Under the pieces are notes generated by a model, which worked only from the letters and a program-made list of their open reading frames with translations, was not told where the DNA came from and did no database searches. A DNA stretch of 64,000 nucleotides, from the NCBI GenBank assembly GCA_014871385.1, contig CM026426.1, positions 85,580,947-85,644,946 on the forward strand, in the 5' to 3' direction. This DNA comes from Ceratodon purpureus (taxonomy: Eukaryota > Streptophyta > Bryopsida > Pseudoditrichales > Ditrichaceae). Made by a program: the position numbers and the translations under genes. Below, in pieces: positions 1 through 10,114 of this stretch (the first letter of the stretch is position 1; each line of letters begins with the position of its first letter).

Positions 1-135
1 GACATCTTCGGTGGAGGCACCTATTGCTGTCGGAGAGGAGTGGACTGTGGACATCTTCGGTGGAGGCACCTATTGCTGTCGGAGAGGAGTGGACACTTTC
101 GGTGGAGGCATCTACTGTTGACGAGGAGGTAGCCG
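1..135 (+). repeat. Direct tandem repeat, unit 42-49 bp
   Basis: The segment starting GACATCTTCGGTGGAGGCAC at 1 recurs almost perfectly at 50 and, diverged, at 92. A fourth weak copy (TCTTTGGTGGAGGCACCTAC) lies near 300. The first step, 49 bp, is not a multiple of three, so copies 1 and 2 fall in different frames. Confidence 0.8.
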
Positions 136-588
136 CCTCAGTCAACGGCCTGAATCGAGGGTCCACTCGAGAATGGGTTAGCTTTAGAGTATACCAGTCA
201 ATCACGTCTCTTGCAACAAAGCAAATTTCAAGTATAGATAGTTCCGATTTAGTGCCTACAACAGTAAAAATATGCCCTGCTGTCGGAGTGAGGGAGCAGA
301 TATCTTTGGTGGAGGCACCTACTGATGTCGACAAGGCAACCGTTCCAATTGAGAAAATGATTACTGTCGAAGAGAAGGCAGTTGCTTCAGCGGAGAAAAT
401 CCTTGCGGCTGAAGAATTCGCCCCAGTTGAAGTGAGACAGAAGATGGAATCAACGTATCAGACGGAAGAGAGACAGAGTGCAACAAAGGACGGAGTCGAC
501 GCATCGACGGAGGCCCCTGTCTTCACTGCTGTTGCGAAAAGGTTTGTTCGAGAGCTACTCAATGCCTACAGCCATTGGCTGGGACAGA
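3..588 (+). CDS. Acidic Val/Glu-rich repeat protein, 5'-partial, hypothetical
   Basis: The frame is open from the window edge, so the true start lies upstream. The product is rich in Glu, Val, Ala and Ser, with a degenerate repeat of the type SSVEAPIAVGEEW / LSVEASTVDEEV / SLVEAPTDVDKA near residues 10-40 and again near residue 95. No domain, signal peptide or membrane segment is visible. A GTATGT at 589 is a good plant-type donor, so I end the exon at 588; beyond it the frame runs on into AT-rich DNA and stops at 779 inside a MITE. The first 130 bases are tandemly repeated, so the repeat protein is expanding at the DNA level. I do not recognise the family; it could be a transposon-encoded or a fast-evolving host protein. 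Confidence 0.4.
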
Positions 589-754
589 GTATGTATCTTC
601 CACTACTCATTAGAACAAAAATTAGGATGTTTAGTCTTTCATGTTCGAAAATGCATCTTAAACATCAAGATATCATATCATGTTTAGATTATGCTCTGTT
701 GCTGTGTTCCAAGGGTGAAAATACCCACAACAAGTCTGGAATATCTGAACTTAA

Positions 755-1758
755 CCCTTTAGTGCTCAGGGAACCATAATGTGGTTGCGAAACTCAGTTG
801 GAGATGAATATCTTGAAATCTGAAATGAATTTGCTCTCGATTATACCTGTTCAGATTTACGTTCTTCTGAGGGGCTCACAATGCAACAATCAGATCTCAA
901 TTTGGAGTAGTGTAGAGGGTCCAAATCGATAAGAATATATCACTGTAGCAATATACGGCAACAAAAAGAAAGGCAAACTTGAAGAAAATACGGAGATGAG
1001 ATTACAAAAGATAAAGGTCTTGGTGGGATGAACTTTGCTCATGAAGAAAGTTTTAGTCCATGAGTGGTTGTTTCCGTTGACATTGTAAATGTAGATGGAT
1101 GATTCTCTAGAAAAAGAAGTGATGTGTCATTGGAGTAAGGCTAAAGATGATTGCCATAACGATACACATCCTTGTCGATACGGTATTACAGTAATATTGT
1201 ACATGTAGTGTATTTAGAGGAAAATACAGTAGATTTGAGGTTTTTTATTTACTTTTTTTCTTTTATGCCTACATTCTAATTCTTCAACCGTTGTGGATTG
1301 CATTACATTTGAGTCATGTCAATGAGGCCTAGTGTACAAAAAACATGCTAAACCGTATTCTATTCTCATGCCTAAACCTTAAAAATCCTCTAAATCTTTT
1401 ACTAATTTAGCACATATATATTTTTTATATATCCTAAAGATGTTAATATGGGACATAGCTGAACCGCTCTTTTACTAAATTTAGAAATTTATTCTGAGAT
1501 TTATGGGGTTCCAAACTTACACCCCCTGAAAAATTACACAAAAGTGCAATCTAACTGTCCTCCATATACGGATTATATACTTCAAGTTCCCACGGTTGGA
1601 TTAGGTCTATGATTTGCCCATAGTATTCTACTTACCTTAGCTACAATACTATACGGTTAGATACAGAGTAGTACAAACCTATTTTCTTTTATTCCAATAA
1701 TAGCGCAGAAAACGAGAAAAAATAGAGTTGCTGGAAAAAAACCCTGGGCACTAATGGG
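755..1758. mobile_element. piggyBac-like MITE flanked by TTAA
   Basis: The left end is CCCTTTAGTGCTCAGGG (755-771) and the right end CCCTGGGCACTAATGGG (1742-1758). These are inverted copies with 15 of 17 matches. Both are flanked by TTAA (751-754 and 1759-1762), the target duplication made by piggyBac transposases. The 1,004-bp interior is AT-rich and codes for nothing I recognise, so this is a non-autonomous copy mobilised in trans. Its insertion lies just downstream of the donor of the repeat gene at the window start. Confidence 0.8.
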
Positions 1759-2104
1759 TTAAAAGAGAATGTCTTTGAGCAGGTTCTGTGTATGCTATCA
1801 CTACAGAAGAGTATTGTCAGTTTGTATACAGTTGGAGTATTGTTTGTTAGTAAATTGTTATTGTGTAGAATGCTTACTTTCTAGAAAGTGTCTCAGTAAA
1901 ATGATATTGTGTAGAATGTTTGGCTGTTTAGATTATGCAAACTTGAATATATGTGTGAAAGTATGCAATAGGAGATGTGTAGAATTACTAGGGGCAATGT
2001 GTTTGAACCACTTCTTTGCAGTACATCTCTCAACAGGCCTAGAACTTAATTTCTGGAAGAGAGAATACTCAAAGGTGATAAGTAGAAATACTCAAATTAC
2101 ATAT

Positions 2105-2330
2105 ACTCGAAATCCAAAATTCATCCAAAATTCATCTAAATTTTATCCAAAATCCATTCAAAATCCAAAATCCATTCAAAATCCAAAATTCATCTTAAAT
2201 CCAAAATTCATTCAAACTTTAGACTCCAACCAAATTTTTACTACATCCAAAATCTAAATTCCATCCAAAACACAAAATATATCCATATTATAAATCCCAC
2301 CTAAAGTACAAATTTCATCCAAAATTCAGA
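2105..2330. repeat. AT-rich minisatellite, ATCCAAAATTC-type unit
   Basis: Irregular tandem runs of an 11-bp unit ATCCAAAATTC and its variants (ATCCATTCAAA, ATCCAAAATCC). It lies 5' of the LINE remnant and may belong to its leader, which cannot be decided from one copy. Confidence 0.7.
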
Positions 2331-2687
2331 ACTCATCTCAAAAATAGAATTCACTCACTACCTAAATCTCACACAATATTAGATACTATACAAAAACAAT
2401 ATCTTCTAAACAAACACTCTACAACCGCGACCTATCAACACCGCGACAAAATAGAACATAGACAAAATACAAATCAATACATGTACAATTGATTTGCTAA
2501 CTCAATTACAGACCAACCACCTAAACTCACTACCAACTCACATTACTTACCTCTACAACTAAAACAAATAATACCTGCACTTCCTAATCTATTCAGCACA
2601 GCAAAATTCACAACAACTAAATATTGTAAATAAAACAATAAAAACCATAAATCAAGCATTTATCATGGATATTACATTATAAACAAA

Positions 2688-2732
2688 TTAGCCCTACTTC
2701 AATGCGGAGACATTGAATCAAACCCAAAGACA
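2688..2732 (+). other. 2A-like ribosome-skipping peptide, degenerate
   Basis: The frame reads LALLQCGDIESNPKT. The 2A consensus is D-x-E-x-N-P-G-P, and everything up to NP is intact while the last two residues are KT. Known 2A sequences sit near the N-terminus of LINE ORFs in trypanosomes and several animals, and the upstream Leu-rich context matches them. Without the final Gly-Pro, skipping is not expected in this copy. Confidence 0.65.
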
Positions 2733-3439
2733 ATACCTAACATACGTAGAACTCATCCATCCTAACATAAGAAAATAGCTAAAACATACTTCATCCCCAA
2801 CACAATTAGGTTACAACCGGAATACCAACACAATGTAAACTCATTTGCTCCAATTTTTAAAATTAACCACCACCTACACCACCAAGCAATCATTGAATTT
2901 CCACATCTACATCAATACATACAAACACAAATACAATCTCCAATACCTCACATAGTATATGCACTAGTCATTACCATACATCCATTAGTAAATAAATATA
3001 ATGATATATTAGCTCAACCTTACATTTACTACTTTAATAATATTTGGACTAATACATTAATAATTAGACTAGCCAACCTCAATAACCCCCCCAAAAGACA
3101 CATCCTTACACAACACCCATACACCAAATTCATTGAAATAAACCAAGACCTAATATCACCTAAAAACTCTATTCATAATGAACTATATAAATTTATCCAC
3201 GACCAAGATACACCACCACCACCAACCGCAATGTAAAGAAAATTTCCTTTTCTATCAAATAAATTAATAACTAAAGCATTACGGTGCTTCAAAAGTCTAA
3301 ACAAATATTCACATCCACCACCTCTTTCAAACATCCCAACACCCACACCATGAATAAACAACAACACCAATCATGAAACAAACATAATAACCTAGAATGC
3401 ATCATGACTTAACACGGCTCTACCAAACCTACAAAACCT

Positions 3440-4270
3440 CATATACAACTCCTTCACAAAAACGGCAATTATAACCATCCAAGAAACAAAACTCACAACA
3501 AACAAATCCACAAAATTCATACAAAACCTATTCTCTCAATATAAACTCATTTTTAAAAATACACACGCCCTCACAAGATGTATATAACAAAGATGCCTTA
3601 GACTCCCGGAAGATAAGGTATCCTCACGTTAATACATAATAAATATGCTTTTCCTAGTAATATTACCAAAATCCCTACACCTGCAAACATTTCCCTATAC
3701 CTACAAATTATAAAAAATAACATCCATCCACTACAACCATGGTTAATCATACACATATATATGCCTATACATTTTGAAGACATCAGCCTCATCTCCTACA
3801 TTCAAACTACGATCACAAATCAAATCACTGCAGCCCCTAACCATATATACATCATGTGCAAAGACTTCAATCACGGCATCTGACTAAATGGAAGACAAAA
3901 TAACAATAACAATATTTTGCCACAAGAAGAAGATATTAAGTGGAAAAGCTTTATCAACTCAGTAAATCTAGAATACATTCCAAGAAACACAACATTTTCT
4001 AGAAAAGGTGGCTACAACTATACATCAACTAGTCTAATAGACAGTTTCTATATAAAATCCCTAGATAATACTAGATTCACCTCAATGACAAACATAAACA
4101 TGAATTTAAACTCAGACCACTATCCAGCCACCTTACACATTCGACAAAATCTATTAATAGCTAGACCTTCAGCTCCTATAAATACCTCAACAACAAGAAC
4201 ATTAAATCCAATGCCCCTAGAAAATTTAGAAAAATTTGGTATTAATTTTTTTGAAAGGAATTCTACGTAA
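3440..4270 (+). pseudogene. LINE AP-endonuclease domain, broken
   Basis: Endonuclease-exonuclease-phosphatase fold motifs appear in the expected order. AIITIQETKL (3465-3494) carries the metal-binding Glu. CKDFNHGI (3857-3880) stands where the family has GDFN. TSLIDSFY is at about 4029-4052, and NLNSDHYPATLHI near 4105-4143 contains the catalytic SDH. This domain nicks target DNA to prime reverse transcription. The first half has frame changes and in-frame stops, including TGA at 3881 in what looks like a Trp codon; the last 117 codons (3917-4270) are open. Confidence 0.75.
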
Positions 4271-4606
4271 ATAAAAGAATAAATTAATTTACTAGAAAAC
4301 TATGATCATCTTCCCCCGCTCTGTGGCAAGGCGCTTGTGTATCTTTAGACAACATTATGGAATTTTTTTCAAAAACCTTTGAAAAAACATGTAAATCAAC
4401 TCCACTACCACATCTAACAAATAGAACATTGCAACATGGCGGTTTTTTGCCCCGAAAACTAGCCAAAGAATGGGAAAAATATCTTGCCACACACCATTTT
4501 ATAAAAAAAACTACATACATTGCAAAAAACAACTCACAATGGCAAACACATCTTATCTTAAACGAAATACGTAGCCACCAATGTACAAATCCTTCATCCA
4601 CCATTA

Positions 4607-4864
4607 ATGGACACTATACCAAACGAATGGATCGATGTCGTTGCTGCTATTGCAAAAACCGCCGATAAAGAAGCCAGGACAATAACCACAAAATACACTA
4701 AAGATTGTATCTGTAAAGCCGTATCCATAAATCGACAACTTTATGAAAAAAGCCCCAAAAAAGTAAATAGAAAGGTCTTTAAAAACTCATTGATAGACTC
4801 GATCCTTGCTACCATCGACAACTCTCTAAAATGTGTCCTTCAACTATTCTTTTGCATTCAATAG
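4607..4864 (+). pseudogene. LINE linker region before the lost reverse transcriptase
   Basis: An 85-residue basic frame (DKEARTITTKYTKDCICKAVSINRQLYEKSPKKVNRKVF). It has the Lys/Arg-rich character of the stretch between endonuclease and reverse transcriptase in LINE ORF2. It overlaps another frame that follows the endonuclease (4357-4668), so at least one frame change separates them. Assignment rests on position and composition only. Confidence 0.4.
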
Positions 4865-6150
4865 AACTAACGGTAGCTAGATAGTATATTCAATGTATTG
4901 CAAACTTGAGAGAATCCAATTCTTTCAACAACAACTCTTGCGGAAGCATTGAATATTGGTCTAGCATGGTCTTTTCATCAATTGAGAAGTGATATCTTCA
5001 AATCTCTTTCTCCACTTAGTTTCCAATTACATCCTCTTGGAAGGCATAACAATGGCACAAACATGGTCTCCTTGAAAAGTTCAATCAAACATATATAGTC
5101 AATAGCTTCTAATAATAACTTTGAACTTGACCTTTGTCAAAGAGAATAAGCCTGTTAGGTCTTATAAAATATTAGATAATCATCTTCCTACTGAGTTTGA
5201 ATGGGCTTGCTTCAATCGCCTTCACAAACATCAACGTTAAAGACAAAATGATTAGTATTTAAGCAAATCAATGCCTTTATCCTTTGTACTTTAGTACAAA
5301 TCAAATGTGATCCAAACTTCAATGGCTAATTGTTCAAGACCATTCATGTTCAAATCAATGGAACATCATCGCAAATGGCACAACTTCTAACAACTAATTT
5401 GTGGAAGATGCAACATTTGTGCCTACAACATCCTCACTTGAAGCTATTTAAAGAACTTTACCACCATCCTATATATGTAAGACAATGGTGCTTTTAAGAA
5501 AATGGATTATTGTATTAAAACATTCATATGAACATTTGTTGAGGGTCTACCTTTTTTACATTCCCCAACTCAAACAACAAAAATACATTGACCTCAAAAC
5601 TCTTCAACTACATGCCATTCTTAGCAAGCAAGTGGCCTAGATTCCTCAAGTCTGTGAGTTTTGGCATACTAATCTTTCACCATTGCTTGTGGGTCTTAAA
5701 GAAAGAAAATGGCCTTATCTCACAAACATATAATAAACATTTACATCCAGAAGCTTCTACAATCTTCTAAAAATTTCCATAGCCTTGTATAACCTTCTGT
5801 AGGCCCTTCCGAGATTATTCTATATCTCCTAAAACCTTCTATAATATTATTGAACCTTCCATAGTCTTTTAGAATCTTCCATAGTCTTGTAGAAGTTTAT
5901 TTCTTCGTTTTAACAAATTTAACAAATTTATTTGTAGGATGACTCATCTCCGGATGTTCAACCTATATTTATTTGTTGATTTTAACAAATTTAAGAAAAC
6001 AAATGCAAAAAGAATTCATTATGTCACTCAAATCAACATGGTAAACAACTATATGTTGTTTTCAATAGAGGAATTTTAATTATGGTAATTTTGATTTCAA
6101 TTAGTATAATTTTAATTACGACAATTAATTTACAATAATTAAATATTGTA
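4865..6150. other. AT-rich intergenic DNA, no gene seen
   Basis: No coding frame with domain character. Near 5740-5890 short imperfect repeats of CTTCCATAGTCTTNTAGAA occur, including AGAAGCTTCT, which looks like a heat-shock-element core, but no promoter or gene lies beside it. Confidence 0.5.
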
Positions 6151-6151
6151 T

Positions 6152-6245
6152 AGAAGAGGTGCCTTAGTGGCAAAGGCATGTCTTTGAAGACTCATCCTCA
6201 GAGTGAGAGTGGCTCCGCAATTTGCATAGCCGTAACCCTAGTCAG
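6152..6245 (+). repeat. Possible tRNA-derived SINE head
   Basis: GGTGCCTTAGTGGCAAAGGC resembles a tRNA A box with D-loop, and GAGAGTGGCTCCG about 50 bases on is a poor B box. No tail or target duplication was found. A folding or SINE-library search would decide. Confidence 0.22.
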
Positions 6246-6553
6246 ATCCACATTTTCTGTTAATCAAATTTAAGATTAAATACAAGTGTTTTGCGTATGC
6301 AATTGATTGTCTTAGCATTTTGCATTCCTCAGTGAGCATTTTGCACTAGTTGTGAGTGATTTCTGACGTGTTTCAGCAAAGATAGGCAAATCTACTAGAA
6401 CTGTCAGCGAGAGTTAATTAGGCACATTCTTCAAGAGAGGAACAGATGCAAAGCCATTACCTCCATTGTATTGCACAAGTAGACCACAGAAAATAAAAAA
6501 GTAGTAGAAGTAGGGCACTCATTAGCATTCCAAGAGTACTCAAATTTCTACTA

Positions 6554-7426
6554 CTGTAGGTTCATAGCAGCTTAGGCAGAAAATAATTCTAAAAATTACC
6601 GCCTAAAATTTTTGGAAATTCTGGGCAACTTTTGCCTGATATTATGAAATTTAAAATTCTTCATTGCCTAAAATTGAGAAAAGTCTACTTTGCAGAAGAT
6701 TATATCTCACTTTGATGCTTTGAATGATTGAGAAGGGAGAGAAGGTGCTCCTTTTGTAATCAAGCCGACTTACACTACTCCACAAAGAATATGGGTTAAG
6801 AAGTAGCAAGACTTTAGGTGGGGTTTTAGAAATGTGTTGTATACAGATTTTTGGAGTGTGATTGAGCATAGAAGATGAAGTTTTATAAAAATTTAATGAA
6901 CAAAGAAAAGTTGAGTAACCAAGCCTTCTTCCATCTCCAACAAGTTTTATGTCAAAAAAACTTTTTATGCAAAAGATATGGACAAAACAGCACGTAAAGG
7001 TCCATGTATCAAAATGTGTTCCAAACAGTTTTTTTAAAACTCATTTGTGCATAGCAAATCAACTTTTTTGGAAAAATTTTGGTCTAAGAAAAGCTTTAAA
7101 ATCATGCTATCTTTCATCTTCTACAAATTTTGTGTCATTTGGAGACTTTTTGCAAAAGCTATGTTTGTTATTAAAATGAAGACTAACTAGTTGTTTCGAC
7201 TCAAAGTTCACATATCCCACATGCATTGTTGAATACAACTCCACTTCTCGTGTATAAGTCACTGAGCATTGTAAGCCTTTGAAGTTGGATGAGTGCCTAA
7301 TTCAATTTAATTTAAATTCAAAAGTGCCCAACTTTTCGGATATCATTTTTTGAAGTGCCTAACCATTTTTTGCACTTTAATTAAATCATTAGGCAAAAGA
7401 GTGCCCAAGCTGCTATGAACCTACGG
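6554..7426. mobile_element. Non-autonomous DNA transposon with TA target site
   Basis: Terminal inverted repeats read CYGTAGGTTCATAGCAGCTT then RGGCA at both ends, with about 23 of 25 matches. Each end is bordered by TA (6552-6553, 7427-7428), the duplication made by Tc1/mariner-type transposases. Inside, TGCCTAA, GTGCCCA and similar GCC-containing motifs repeat in opposite orientation within the outer 150 bp of both ends, like subterminal transposase sites. The 873-bp interior has no transposase. Superfamily is inferred from the TA target only. Confidence 0.7.
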
Positions 7427-8723
7427 TATACTAAGGGATTTTTGAATAGAAAGAGAAAAGTGAGCAATTTGAGTGCTCACAAAATATAACAACAATTACC
7501 AATCAACAATGCAACAACTCATTTTTATAATTTTGTAGTGTATATTTTTTCATAAGTTTTCCATATTTATGACAATTTTGATTGATAATGGTTTTTTTTT
7601 TCCAACTCTTGCTCTTATAAAAATATAATGCATGAGATGTTTGAATACATTTATATCAATGAGGTTTATTATTAATTTTGGAGGAAAACAAAATAACACC
7701 AAATTATGTGTTCAATCATCAACATCAATGAGCCCTAGACGAAGATGGAATTTTAAATGACATATTGGAGTTATTTGTAAAGTCACCCACTTATTCGTCC
7801 CATGTCACTTTATAATTGTGACATATTGTTTAACGCCATGATATCAAATCCACTTCATTACAAAAAAAAAAAATACAATGCAAGCATCTTGGATCACTCA
7901 CCTACTATCTTACAAAATACAACGACTTTACAAAAAACTCTATTGGACAAGAAAGTTGGTGAGGTCACAAATACCTGGTAGTTTAGTAAATTTATATAGA
8001 ACTCTATTGAATGTTAAAGTTAGAAAGGTTACAAACAACTTTATTAAATGAGTTAATATATAACTCTAATGTGTCATGTACACATTAAAAAGTTTAAATA
8101 AATACATATAATCCAAGGCAAACACAAAACACATATGCTCTATATTTGACAAGAATATTTGTAGAAACTCAATGTTCTTGACTGAAGTGATACAGTAACC
8201 CAAGGCTGTTGCACCAAGTTCCACATGAACTTTGAAGAATGGTCCTAGGGAGGATCAATCTCCACACTCGTACCCTTGTGGATGGAGTATTGGGGCTCAT
8301 CAAACCTTGTTCCGACACTCTAATTAATCCTTCCAACCCACGGCATCAAAATTTTATCTAGCTATATGTGGCTACTTGGCAACATGGTAGTGGCTACTGG
8401 CGAAAGACGAAGTGTATAATTTTTAAAATACTAAAATATTCCGACCAGAATGTCCTGTATGAGCCCAAGTTCATCGCCCAATGGCACGTAGCTAGATGGT
8501 TGGCATCGCCAGCTTTGGCGGATCGGAGGGTCGTGGAGCGCCGATGCACGTCCTCCACTTGCTAGACTTCAGCCGCTTCGCAGCTAGGGTTTGCCGATCT
8601 TCTTCCTTCATCTCCCTCCCATCGCCATTAGCGCTCTTAATTTCTCTCTTACATCGTTAGCTCCCCTGCATAATGTGCGCTCGTATTGAAGTGACCATCA
8701 CTAACTTTGAAGTATGTCTTGAA
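7427..8723. other. AT-rich flank, then GC-richer stretch; no gene supported
   Basis: 7,937-8,070 holds two diverged direct copies, about 66 bp apart, starting ACTCTATTG. 8,460-8,723 is richer in GC and contains CTAGGGTTTGCCGATC, which looks like a plant 5'-UTR. No open coding frame follows before the end of element A at 8724. Confidence 0.4.
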
Positions 8724-9320
8724 CTAGGGGTGGAAGTATGCTAGACGAATGTACTTTTTGAGTCACAGTACAATATACATTGAAGGCATAAATTTGTACT
8801 TGCAATTACCTGTACTCAAAAGCTTTTTCCTTCGTTTTTGTTTTGTTTTTCCAAATACTACATATGTAGAGATCTCCTGTGCATTATTGAATCAGTTAGA
8901 AAAGCAAGTTAAGTGTGTTCAATTAGTACTATTGTGCACTAGTACAAAAAAGTCACACAGTACTCGTATGTGAGAAAAGTACAAAATTCTTCAACATCAA
9001 AAGCTCTAATTTTGTTTTTGTTTTTTGCAAAGGAGATAATAAGGAATAGCCTATTGGAATCTATCCCTGATTTTACAAGTACATAGTTAATTTGGTCTGT
9101 ACATGGAAGTAAGTGCTGGTTTCAGTTGCAACGGAATACAAAGTGGAAAATTATGATTTTTTGTAATCGGAGGCATGATTTCCGACGGCGGCACACATTT
9201 CTACAATGGCCTTCTCTCAAATAAAGAGAATTGTCATTTTTCCGTTACTTGACCCCGGACGTGTTCCTGCGTGCTACTTGTACAAAATGTACACATGAGT
9301 ATATAATGTACTGGGTATCT
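8724..9320. repeat. Element A left end, GTAC-motif-rich
   Basis: Thirteen GTAC tetramers in about 590 bp, where about two are expected. They mostly occur as AAGTACA, TTGTACA, ATGTACT or CAGTACA in both orientations. The right end (22,990-23,113) has five in 120 bp. This fits subterminal binding sites for a transposon protein. Confidence 0.55.
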
Positions 9321-9734
9321 GTCATAACTACTGCCTCGTTGTTTTCAACAGATCCTGTTTTCCCGGGCCGCCATGCCATGAAGGCGCCGCCACCTCCTGA
9401 TTTGTCCACGTCATCATCTCTCTTGCTGCTATCCTCTCATCGCTCGTGCAGCACACTGGCGCGTCTTTGCTGTAGCATGCTATTGCTTGCGAATTGAAGA
9501 TTATGCTTGGTGCTGTAGTTTAGCTTGTATGTTGTGGGGTAACTCTTGCTCATTAGTTCAAGGGCGGTTGCTCTTCCTCTGTGAATAATGTCAAAGTCCA
9601 CGCAGCGGCAAGTTGTTCTTGTTCAGAAACTGATAACATCATACTTTACTGCAAATGTGATCACTGAGTTCGGTTCTTCTTGCTGTCATTCATTCTGTGA
9701 GGTTTCTGATTTGGGTTATGTTGAATAAACACCA

Positions 9735-9935
9735 GTGTCAAAGCAAGGGAATCGTGACTTCTATCTAGGCAAGTGCAACAACGTAGATGAGTCTCCTAGG
9801 CGGTCTTTATTCATGAGTCCAGTTTCATTATGTTATTCTGGAAGTAGCTTTGACAACACACCTTCTCTTTCTGAGGGAAGACTTTCACTAGGGTCTCCTA
9901 TTGCTTCTTGCGAATCTGTTGCGTTCCGGAAGTGA
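9735..9935 (+). CDS. Possible 5' exon of the element A transposase gene
   Basis: A Ser-rich 66-codon frame begins right after a good acceptor (AACACCAG/T at 9734), and a GTGAGT donor lies just beyond its end near 9,951. The frame stops before that donor, so it may be leader rather than coding sequence. No domain is visible. Confidence 0.22.
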   Translation: MSKQGNRDFYLGKCNNVDESPRRSLFMSPVSLCYSGSSFDNTPSLSEGRLSLGSPIASCESVAFRK

Positions 9936-10114
9936 GAAGATTGATATTCTACGGTGAGTTTCGGTTGCAGTCTCATGAAAGAGTATCTCTGTCTTTTTCT
10001 TCTATAAGCTTGTCGTGCTTCTTGAACTCGTCGACCATGACCTCTCATTCGGTTTTTGATAACTGATGTGTGTTTCTTGTTTTCTACGTCTATTATTTTT
10101 CTAGGTTTCCAGCG

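Larger units (their letters stand above)
2600..4862 (+). mobile_element. LINE (non-LTR retrotransposon) remnant, no reverse transcriptase left
   Basis: Ordered pieces of one LINE polyprotein are readable on the plus strand: a 2A-like peptide (2688-2732), an AP-endonuclease-type domain (about 3440-4270), and a basic linker (4607-4862) of the kind that precedes the reverse transcriptase. No reverse transcriptase motif (such as the FADD-type box) follows. Loss of the 3' half is unusual, because target-primed reverse transcription normally truncates the 5' end, so a later deletion is likely. Stops and frame changes are many and base composition is strongly AT-rich. The clade cannot be fixed without the reverse transcriptase. 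Confidence 0.75.

Noticed and set aside
5740-5890. Heat-shock element cluster
   Set aside because: GAA/TTC half-sites occur, but no promoter or gene follows and the repeats look like simple slippage.
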